A stretch of DNA of 5,642 nucleotides from Helicobacteraceae bacterium UBA6016 (lineage in GTDB: Bacteria > Campylobacterota > Campylobacteria > Campylobacterales > UBA6016). The stretch spans positions 1,607 through 7,248 of the forward strand of contig DIZY01000144.1 in NCBI GenBank assembly GCA_002428055.1. Direction: 5' to 3'. Below the pieces are notes generated by a model that saw only the letters and a list, made by a program, of their open reading frames with translations, did no database searches and had not been told where the DNA came from. Positions 1 to 5,033 of this stretch are shown piece after piece (position 1 is the first letter of the stretch; each line of letters begins with the position of its first letter). A program made the translations under genes and the position numbers.

Positions 1-807
1 TGCGATAACTACGCCGTCTTTGTCAAGAAGCGTCAGCACAAGCCAATCGTTGCCTTCTCTGAGTTTGCTAAATATCCTACACATCTCGTCCTCAAATTTA
101 AAAGAGAGGCTCAGCACGCCAAGTGCGACATCCGTATCAGGATCCGTTATGCGAAAGGAGTAGAGTAGGGAGCTTGTCTTATCCGGTTCCATATCGGAGT
201 GCCCAAGCGTCTCTACATACTCCTTTGTCGTATTGATGGCCTCTTTGATTAACGGGTCTTTTGATTTTTTTACTTTTGAGTTTTTATTTAGCTGTGCTAG
301 CAGGTTTCCGTCCGTATCGCATAAGATAATATTGTCGTACACGGAATACTTAAGTACATACTCCTCAAATCTCTCCACTATCTGCTCTTTTAGAATTTCT
401 AGTTCGCCCTTTTTTTGCTTTATTATCTCTTCCGAATTTGGCTCTTTGGAGAGCTCTAGTATTTGGTAGTTTATTTTGTTTTGCTCTTTTATGAATCTTC
501 TAATATCGTCATCGGTCGCCAAAAACCCTATATCTGCCGTTCTTTCAAATAGATTTCGTATCACGATGTCTACTGCGACTTGAGCTTTTGAGTTTATCTC
601 TGAGGCTACCTTTTTGAGCGTCTCTTTGGCGAGGCTGCTTAGAAGCTGAGAGGAGAGCAGCTCAAACCCCTCCCTAGTCTTGCTCATGTCGGTTCCCGTA
701 CCGCTCATTTGACCAAGTAGCGTTAGGATTTCCCAGCGGCTACCCAAATTTTTTAGTATGTTTTCATATTCGACGACACCTTGCATTTTTGACATCAGTG
801 CTTGCAT
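1..807 (-). CDS. Cache-domain sensor protein, N-terminal part (runs off left edge)
   Basis: This is an open frame of 269 codons with no stop, whose C-terminus lies outside the window. The ATG at 807 follows a GGGGA ribosome-binding sequence about eight bases upstream. Residues 1-75 are helical and carry no hydrophobic membrane segment or signal peptide. Residues 84-100 hold the phrase RNLFERTADIGFLATDD, which I recall from bacterial sensor proteins with Cache domains, some linked to chemotaxis. Residues 115-150 are charged and probably coiled coil. Residues 156-173 (YDNIILCDTDGNLLAQLN) look like a PAS/Cache ligand-binding strand-turn-strand, and residues 253-269 (NDWLVLTLLDKDGVVIA) look like the start of a second one, so a double Cache fold is inferred. 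The output domain (methyl-accepting, CheW, cyclase or kinase) cannot be seen. If the whole protein lacks membrane segments it would be a cytoplasmic sensor. The reading frame is well supported; the family call is moderate. Confidence 0.65.
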   Translation of the reverse strand, partial: MQALMSKMQGVVEYENILKNLGSRWEILTLLGQMSGTGTDMSKTREGFELLSSQLLSSLAKETLKKVASEINSKAQVAVDIVIRNLFERTADIGFLATDDDIRRFIKEQNKINYQILELSKEPNSEEIIKQKKGELEILKEQIVERFEEYVLKYSVYDNIILCDTDGNLLAQLNKNSKVKKSKDPLIKEAINTTKEYVETLGHSDMEPDKTSSLLYSFRITDPDTDVALGVLSLSFKFEDEMCRIFSKLREGNDWLVLTLLDKDGVVIA

Positions 808-834
808 ACATTTTTCCCCGCTCTCTATTTATCT

Positions 835-875
835 AGATTTTAGTCAATTAAGTACTCTTTTGATGATTAAAATCT
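835..875. promoter_or_regulatory. 12-bp inverted repeat in divergent spacer, possible operator
   Basis: The arms AGATTTTAGTCA (835-846) and TGATTAAAATCT (864-875) are reverse complements except for one position, which would be a G-U pair in a plus-strand transcript. They are separated by 17 bases. The repeat lies in the 138-base spacer between the divergent Cache-sensor and thiol-peroxidase genes, 71 bases upstream of the peroxidase start and 28 bases upstream of the sensor start. It could be an operator for a dimeric regulator or a leader hairpin. The match to known boxes such as Fur or PerR is poor. The dyad is directly visible; its function is inferred. Confidence 0.4.
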
Positions 876-895
876 GCACAGCAATCTTCTAGGAA

Positions 896-901
896 TAAGA
901 T
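896..901 (+). promoter_or_regulatory. Weak candidate -10 element for the thiol peroxidase gene
   Basis: TAAGAT matches four of six positions of the TATAAT consensus and lies 44 bases before the ATG at 946. The upstream -35 region (around 873-878) matches poorly, but vegetative promoters in Campylobacterota are known to lack a clear -35. This is the best candidate in the spacer rather than a convincing promoter. Confidence 0.2.
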
Positions 902-945
902 ATGCATTTTCTTCTCCAAAGCAACTCCAAAACCAAGGATTATTT

Positions 946-1500
946 ATGGAAATTACAGTCAGAGGGCAAAAAGCCACACTTCTAGGAAGGCAGCCGAAAA
1001 TCAAAGATGAGGCTCCTGCAGTAAGGGCGTATACGCTTGAAGGCATACAGACGGTTGTCGGCATGATAGCCCCTACCGCTCAAATGTTTATAGTGATTCC
1101 GTCGCTCAAGACGGAGGTTTGTTCACTCGGAGCAAAAAAGTTTGACGAGATGCTCTCCGAGGCAAAAAAACTTAGTGCATATATTGTGACGGCAGATAGT
1201 GTAGAAAATATAAACTCATTTTTAGATGGCTACTGCCTAAAAAATATAACCGTACTAATTGATAAAGACCTTGATTTTGGGCAAAAATACGGCGTACTTA
1301 TCGGAGACGGAGCGCTAAAAGATAAGCTTGCAAGAGCGGTATATATAGTCGATGAAAACGGAGTGATCACATACAAAGAGATAGTAGGCGAAATAGTGGA
1401 TGAAATAAACTATGACGCATGCGCAGCCGCACTAGTCAAAACACTAGAGCCAAAACCGCACGACCCGCACCATAACCATGAGAATTGGATGAGGCACTGA
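946..1500 (+). CDS. tpx: Thiol peroxidase (Tpx-type peroxiredoxin) with displaced second cysteine and His-rich tail
   Basis: This 184-residue thioredoxin-fold peroxidase would reduce hydrogen peroxide and organic hydroperoxides in the cytoplasm, normally recycled by thioredoxin. The family signature is clear. Residues 51-59 (IPSLKTEVC) match the Tpx active site, with Pro52, Thr56 and peroxidatic Cys59, and the active-site arginine is Arg130 in LARAVYIVDENG. Residues 116-131 (GVLIGDGALKDKLARA) align closely with E. coli Tpx as I recall it. In typical Tpx the resolving cysteine follows a Phe (FCGAEG); here that position is Leu93 and a cysteine appears four residues later, Cys97 (FLDGYC). A third cysteine is Cys158. 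Residues 170-184 extend past the usual C-terminus with five histidines (172, 175, 176, 178, 184). The ATG start follows an AAGGA sequence seven bases upstream. It is monocistronic and convergent with the operon to its right. Confidence 0.9.
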   Translation: MEITVRGQKATLLGRQPKIKDEAPAVRAYTLEGIQTVVGMIAPTAQMFIVIPSLKTEVCSLGAKKFDEMLSEAKKLSAYIVTADSVENINSFLDGYCLKNITVLIDKDLDFGQKYGVLIGDGALKDKLARAVYIVDENGVITYKEIVGEIVDEINYDACAAALVKTLEPKPHDPHHNHENWMRH

Positions 1501-1501
1501 T

Positions 1502-1552
1502 ATAGAGGAGAAAAATACAGATTTCTAATGCTATGCACTCCTATTTTCTTTT
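1502..1552 (+). terminator. Possible weak terminator after the thiol peroxidase gene
   Basis: ATAGAGGAG (1502-1510) can pair with CTCCTAT (1538-1544), leaving a two-base bulge and a 27-base loop, followed at once by a T-rich run (TTTTCTTTT, 1544-1552). The position directly after the peroxidase stop is right for a terminator. The long loop and short stem make it weak. No better hairpin was found in the 67-base convergent spacer, so transcription from the opposing operon may also end here. Confidence 0.3.
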
Positions 1553-1567
1553 GTGTGCTTGAGACCA

Positions 1568-2368
1568 CTAAAAAGTATACCCTATGCCAAGGGCAAACGA
1601 GTGGTCGCTCGAAGAGACGCTGACTCCGTATCCGTAGCGCATACTTGTGTACCAACCCTCGTTGAGTCGGTATGAGTAGCCGGCTTTGATAGTTTGTATA
1701 GGAGTTGCGCCTTTGTAGATGGAGTCGGCGAAGTAAAAGCCTATACTCAAAAGTGAGTTTGCCGTCGGCTCAAAGCCAAATCCGAGATTATAAAATTTGC
1801 CGTTTTGGTATGAGATATCGCCTGCATCCTTGTCTGTGACCCATGTGTATCCAGCCCCGCCAAACATATATCCTCTCTCTAACTCCAAACTCCATGCCGC
1901 CGATACCGTATAGTCAGCTCCTTCATTGTTGTACCCTGTTTTATATGTTGGAAGCGCCACCGAAAACCCTGGAGAGATACCAAATCCACCGTTGCCGTAG
2001 CTGTGCGAGACGGATAGTATGGTATCATCGGCGCCGCTTTTATTTCCCGTATCGGCGTCTGTTTTGTAGTGGGCTACGCTAGAGCCAAAAGACCAATCCT
2101 TGTAGTATACATTTGCATCCAGTGATGTTGTGACGGTGCCGCCTTTTTTTGCGGTGGCGTAGTCTATCTGCGAATACTCCGTATTTAGCAAGATTTCATA
2201 GTTTAGGTTGCTTTGCGAAAGCGGACATCCGTCTTTGTTTACAAGTTGCGTAAATGGGGTGTTTTGACATCTATCCATCCCATCTTCCACGCCGTCCAAA
2301 TCAGAGTCGCTATAAGCTACGGCAGCCGTGGTCGCAAAAATAAAAAAAACTCCCAAAAAACTTCGCAC
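1568..2368 (-). CDS. Outer-membrane beta-barrel protein with N-terminal thrombospondin type-3 calcium motif
   Basis: This 266-residue protein has a signal peptide (residues 1-18, ending AVA). Residues 21-38 form a thrombospondin type-3 calcium-binding motif of the kind found in OmpA linkers: Asp21, Asp23, Asp25, Asp29 and Asp32, then Cys34 and a TP pair. Cys48 in DGCP completes the usual pattern and could form a disulfide with Cys34. The rest (about 55-266) is alternating polar/aromatic beta-strand with Gly/Tyr-rich turns, and it ends in Phe (GIGYTF), the usual outer-membrane insertion signal. No OmpA peptidoglycan-binding domain is present. The start is GTG, overlapping the TAG stop of the preceding gene by one base; a stop codon seven codons upstream in frame rules out a longer protein. 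AGGA lies 14 bases upstream, so translation probably depends on coupling. It is the last gene of the operon. What it transports or binds is unknown. Confidence 0.75.
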   Translation of the reverse strand: MRSFLGVFFIFATTAAVAYSDSDLDGVEDGMDRCQNTPFTQLVNKDGCPLSQSNLNYEILLNTEYSQIDYATAKKGGTVTTSLDANVYYKDWSFGSSVAHYKTDADTGNKSGADDTILSVSHSYGNGGFGISPGFSVALPTYKTGYNNEGADYTVSAAWSLELERGYMFGGAGYTWVTDKDAGDISYQNGKFYNLGFGFEPTANSLLSIGFYFADSIYKGATPIQTIKAGYSYRLNEGWYTSMRYGYGVSVSSSDHSFALGIGYTF

Positions 2369-2685
2369 TAGCGTGTGTTCTTTCCTCTCTCAGAATTTGT
2401 TTGTCTATGCTCCGTATGATTTGGCGTCATACCTTTTTGCGCTCCTTGAGCTCTCATGCCTCCGCTTTTGTCAGCGCCTCTTTTTTGTGATAGATTTTGA
2501 TGCATACTCTCTATAGCACCGGCTCTCTCCTCTTCGTTCATTGTTGCGATTTGAAGTTTTAGTCTATTCATCATTTCGACTCTTTTTTGGGGAGGCGCAT
2601 TTTTGATAGCCTCAATCTGTTCATCCAAAGACTCTTTGGCAAACAAAGATAGAGCAATAGCACACAAAAAAAATATCTTTTTCAC
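2368..2685 (-). CDS. Small secreted DUF1104-like protein
   Basis: This 105-residue protein has a signal peptide at residues 1-16 (MKKIFFLCAIALSLFA), so it is probably periplasmic. Residues 20-68 are predicted amphipathic helix rich in Glu, Met and Ile. Residues 46-61 (IATMNEEERAGAIESM) align without gaps with a motif in the two other small proteins of this operon: Glu52, Arg54, Ser60 and Met61 match in all three. Residues 69-105 are a disordered Gly/Gln/Arg tail containing Met and His. The start is GTG within GTGA, overlapping the kinase stop by four bases, with AAAGG eight bases upstream; this implies coupled translation with the kinase. By analogy with CpxP/Spy it could modulate the neighbouring kinase or bind metal or unfolded protein, but nothing in the sequence proves this. 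Confidence 0.7.
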   Translation of the reverse strand: MKKIFFLCAIALSLFAKESLDEQIEAIKNAPPQKRVEMMNRLKLQIATMNEEERAGAIESMHQNLSQKRGADKSGGMRAQGAQKGMTPNHTEHRQTNSERGKNTR

Positions 2686-3752
2686 AACATTGCCTTTCTT
2701 TTTGTCATTGTAGCTTTCATATCAAGCGTTATTTTGGTTCCGATATTGGGCTTGCTATCGATGGTTATCTTGACGCCTAGGCTATCGCAAAGCTTTTTGA
2801 CTATGTGAAGTCCTATGCCAACGCCCCGTTCGCCCTCTTTGTAGAATCTCTCAAAAGCCATCTGAGGCTTGTACATTCCTATGCCGCCATCCTCTATCGT
2901 AACCGTGCGAGCAAGTCTGGATATACTGATTTTGACCCAGCCATCTTCTTTGTTGTATTTGCAAGCGTTGCTGAGGATGTTGTCAAATACTCTTTTGAGC
3001 GCATCTTTGTTTGAATCCAAACAAAAATCATCATCGTTTATCTCTATTTTTAGATGTGGATAGAGCTTTTGGTATGTCTCTATCTGCTCTTTTAGCAAGG
3101 GGTATATCTCTATGGGCTCTATTTGATTTTGATGTTCGCAGAGATAGCTTTTGAGATTTTCCCCCAAAGCGATGATTGACTCTACGCTTGTCTCGATTCG
3201 CTCTATCTTTTTTTCATCCCCAGACGCTACTTTTAGCCGACCGAGATTGAGCCTTATCGCCGCCAATGGCGTGCTCAAATCATGCAGTATATCCCGACTA
3301 AACTCCTCAGTCAAAGATAGAGCTTTTCGTAATGGATATAGAGCGTACATAGAAAATAGAGCCGACAAAATCACTATTATCAAAGAGGCAAAGAGCAGTT
3401 TTTGGACACTCTCTTTTGCTATATCCTCCAAAACCCTCTCATACCTATCTTGCGAAATTGAGATTTTGAGCGCATAGTTCTCATTTTTTGGGATGGCAAA
3501 TAGCGCATATAGTCCATTTTTGGACTCTTTTAAGGAGTGTAGCTCACTTTGGACTAGGGGCTCAAAGTCAAACTCAAACCCTTCACACTTCAAATCAAAA
3601 CTACAAAGCCGCATTTGGCTGTATATCTTTTCGTTTAGATCATGAATGTTTTTGGCGTGTTCGAAGTAGATAAGTGTGGCGCTAAGCGTCCAAAGAGATA
3701 CAAAAAAGATGCTAAAACTCTTTAAAAAAGATTCCCTCTCAGCTCTTTTCAA
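2682..3752 (-). CDS. Membrane sensor histidine kinase of two-component system
   Basis: This 356-residue kinase presumably phosphorylates the response regulator encoded just upstream. Membrane segments are at residues 12-30 and 119-138, flanking a short periplasmic region (31-118) containing Cys50 and Cys56. No clear HAMP domain follows; the coil at 139-152 leads directly to the dimerisation/phosphoacceptor helix, with His157 in HDLSTPLAAI. The ATP-binding domain shows the N box (FDNILSNACKYN, 257-268), the G1 box (Asp288, DGGIGM) and the G2 box (GVGIGL, 310-315), so it looks catalytically complete. The start is TTG, located within the last codons of the regulator gene (14-base overlap), with AGGA seven bases before it; the next Met is residue 47, which would remove the first membrane segment. 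The signal is unknown. The cysteine pair could suggest redox or metal sensing, but this is inference. Confidence 0.9.
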   Translation of the reverse strand: MKRAERESFLKSFSIFFVSLWTLSATLIYFEHAKNIHDLNEKIYSQMRLCSFDLKCEGFEFDFEPLVQSELHSLKESKNGLYALFAIPKNENYALKISISQDRYERVLEDIAKESVQKLLFASLIIVILSALFSMYALYPLRKALSLTEEFSRDILHDLSTPLAAIRLNLGRLKVASGDEKKIERIETSVESIIALGENLKSYLCEHQNQIEPIEIYPLLKEQIETYQKLYPHLKIEINDDDFCLDSNKDALKRVFDNILSNACKYNKEDGWVKISISRLARTVTIEDGGIGMYKPQMAFERFYKEGERGVGIGLHIVKKLCDSLGVKITIDSKPNIGTKITLDMKATMTKRKAML

Positions 3753-4371
3753 TGCGGTATCCTATACCTCTAATGTTTTGAATATCCCACTCAGTGGTGT
3801 GCCTTAGCTTGTTGATGGCAAATCGCAGGGCATTTTCGCTTGGGTGCTCCATCGCCTCAAACAACATCTCTTTGTCGATAGTGCGTCCGGCATTTGTGAT
3901 AAAAATCTCAAGTAGCGCAAGTTGCACCTCTCCTAGAGAGATTACTAAGCCATCTTTTGAGACCTCTCGTGTCGTTGGATCATAGCTTATCTTGTCGTGT
4001 GCGACTACTCTTTTTTTGTGATTTAGCTTTGCCTCTATATGAAAAAGTAGCTCTTGTGGATAAAACGGCTTTTTGAGATAATCGTCCGCTCCGGCATTAA
4101 ACCCCTTTGCTATAGAGGATATGTCGGTAAGGGCGCTTATAAAGATAGTCGGCGTATTGTCGTTTGCCTCTCGTAGGCTCTTTAATAGCTCAATGCCGTT
4201 GATTTGGGGTACATTAATATCAAAGATATACATATCAAACCCCCCTTCATAGCTTTCATCCAGAGCTTTTTCGCCGTTTTTTACCCAGACGCTATCATAT
4301 CCAGCCTCAAAAAGCATCTCATCAATAGTCTCGCCAAGCACCAAATCGTCTTCTAAGAGTAGTATTTTCAT
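3739..4371 (-). CDS. OmpR/PhoB-family response regulator
   Basis: This 210-residue DNA-binding regulator acts in the cytoplasm and is activated by phosphorylation, presumably from the downstream kinase. Receiver domain, residues 1-115: acidic pair Asp8/Asp9, phosphoacceptor Asp51 (FDINVP), Ser79 at the switch Ser/Thr position, Tyr98 and Lys101 in KKPF. The winged-helix output domain, residues 125-208, includes the helix ENALRFAINKLR (179-190) as likely recognition helix and the terminal hairpin IRGIGYRIE typical of the OmpR family. The ATG start has no good ribosome-binding sequence in the preceding 15 bases, unlike its neighbours, so it may be translated less or by coupling. The stop overlaps the kinase start. 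A 17-base hairpin precedes the gene. Probable targets include its own operon. Confidence 0.93.
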   Translation of the reverse strand: MKILLLEDDLVLGETIDEMLFEAGYDSVWVKNGEKALDESYEGGFDMYIFDINVPQINGIELLKSLREANDNTPTIFISALTDISSIAKGFNAGADDYLKKPFYPQELLFHIEAKLNHKKRVVAHDKISYDPTTREVSKDGLVISLGEVQLALLEIFITNAGRTIDKEMLFEAMEHPSENALRFAINKLRHTTEWDIQNIRGIGYRIEKS

Positions 4372-4402
4372 CAGACTATTATTGCAGATAAAACTTTTGA
4401 GG

Positions 4403-4419
4403 TGGGGCTTATCGCCCCA
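4403..4419 (-). other. GC-rich hairpin spanning the DUF1104 stop codon, before the regulator gene
   Basis: TGGGGC (4403-4408) and GCCCCA (4414-4419) form a perfect six-base-pair stem with a five-base loop. The TAA stop of the upstream small-protein gene (4409-4411) lies in the loop. The regulator's ATG lies 32 bases further downstream. No T-run follows the stem immediately, so this is not a standard terminator; it could stabilise the 3' end of the upstream message or reduce read-through into the regulator and kinase genes. The structure is visible; the role is inferred. Confidence 0.4.
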
Positions 4420-4693
4420 TTCCTCTCTTGCTTCCCATACCGCCGCCGGTTCCGTTTCTCATTTGAGAGCCGCTAGCATCAGCGCTTCCACTTTTTCGCA
4501 TACTGCTTGCCGCCGCTTTTCGCTCTTCAGGACTCAAAGCCTGCATTTTATTTTTCATCTCGGTTTGAAAAGAGCTCCTATCGCTCTCCGGTACGCTTCC
4601 CTTCATCGCCTGCATATCAGACAAGCTCATAGTGCTATAATCAGTTGCAAACGCCGCCGCCGCAAGTATACAAATCATCGTTATCTTTTTCAC
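4409..4693 (-). CDS. DUF1104-family small secreted protein
   Basis: This 94-residue protein has a signal peptide at residues 1-16 (ending AAAAFA) and is expected in the periplasm. Residues 18-65 match the pattern I recall for DUF1104 proteins of Campylobacterota: an aromatic/Ser-rich start (DYSTMSLSDMQAM), then a Val-Pro turn, then acidic-basic helix ending in MQALSPEERKAAASSM (50-65). Residues 66-94 are a disordered Ser/Gly/Met/Arg tail (GGGMGSKRGMGR). The function of the family is not known. The start is GTG with a strong GGAG seven bases upstream. It lies 27 bases after the preceding small gene and 37 bases before the response regulator. Residues 50-65 align without gaps with motifs in the two other small proteins of this operon, suggesting shared ancestry or a shared partner. 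Confidence 0.75.
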   Translation of the reverse strand: MKKITMICILAAAAFATDYSTMSLSDMQAMKGSVPESDRSSFQTEMKNKMQALSPEERKAAASSMRKSGSADASGSQMRNGTGGGMGSKRGMGR

Positions 4694-4720
4694 AGTTGTT
4701 CTCCCTCTGTTTTTTTTGTT

Positions 4721-5023
4721 TTAGGCGTATATCGCACCGGTTGTCGTGGCAGTCTGGGACGATATAGCCGACAACAGACTCTTCATGTAATCAGCTTGAC
4801 TCATGGTGGCTGGGTCGATAGAGCGCATCTGCTCCTTTGCTGCCGCTTTTTTATCAGCCGGTAGGCTCTGCATAGAGTCCGCTATAGTCTGTCTATCCTC
4901 TTCGGATAGATTTTGCATGACATCGCTCATTCCGCCGCCGCCTTTTTTGCCTCCGCCGCTACCGTCCATCTTTCTCATTTGCATCATTTGCCCACTTTGC
5001 GTAGCGCTTGTAACTTCTGTCAT
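4721..5023 (-). CDS. Small Met/Gly-rich helical-repeat protein of unknown function
   Basis: I do not recognise a named family for this 100-residue protein. It has no signal peptide, so it is probably cytoplasmic, in contrast with its two relatives in the operon. Residues 1-35 are Met/Gln/Gly/Lys-rich and disordered (GSGGGKKGGGG at 21-31). Residues 36-80 consist of about three units of 14-15 residues, each starting with Met (Met36, 51, 66, next at 80), with the pattern MQxLxxxxK/R. The first unit (MQNLSEEDRQTIADSM) aligns with the DUF1104 motif of the next gene. Residues 81-100 are Ser/Thr/Ala-rich. The ATG follows a strong AAGGAGA sequence that overlaps the stop of the DUF2202 gene, ten bases away, so the two are co-translated. 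It may be a partner of the ferritin-like protein; this is inferred from position only. Confidence 0.7.
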   Translation of the reverse strand: MTEVTSATQSGQMMQMRKMDGSGGGKKGGGGMSDVMQNLSEEDRQTIADSMQSLPADKKAAAKEQMRSIDPATMSQADYMKSLLSAISSQTATTTGAIYA

Positions 5024-5033
5024 AACAATCTCC

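Noticed and set aside
233..469. 78-codon plus-strand open frame
   Set aside because: It is the antisense shadow of the Cache-sensor gene; Phe/Ser-rich with no ribosome-binding support.
867..1064. 65-codon minus-strand open frame starting inside the peroxidase gene
   Set aside because: It is antisense to well-conserved Tpx sequence and ends in the dyad region; no family resemblance.
1410..1655. 81-codon minus-strand open frame across the convergent spacer
   Set aside because: It overlaps the ends of both the peroxidase and the barrel genes, has no ribosome-binding site of note, and its Cys/Trp-rich residues come from the antisense of the histidine tail.
3151..3477. 108-codon plus-strand open frame
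   Set aside because: It is antisense to the kinase core, where the minus strand encodes His157 and surrounding conserved residues.
4391..4399. AAAACTTTT palindrome before the regulator gene
   Set aside because: Too short and AT-rich to be meaningful alone; noted only as part of the spacer after the GC-rich hairpin.
4382..4864. 160-codon plus-strand open frame
   Set aside because: It lies antisense to the DUF1104 gene, crosses the gap, and enters the Met-repeat gene. It has a Ser/Arg/His-rich composition typical of a shadow frame, and both opposing genes have good ribosome-binding sites and family features.
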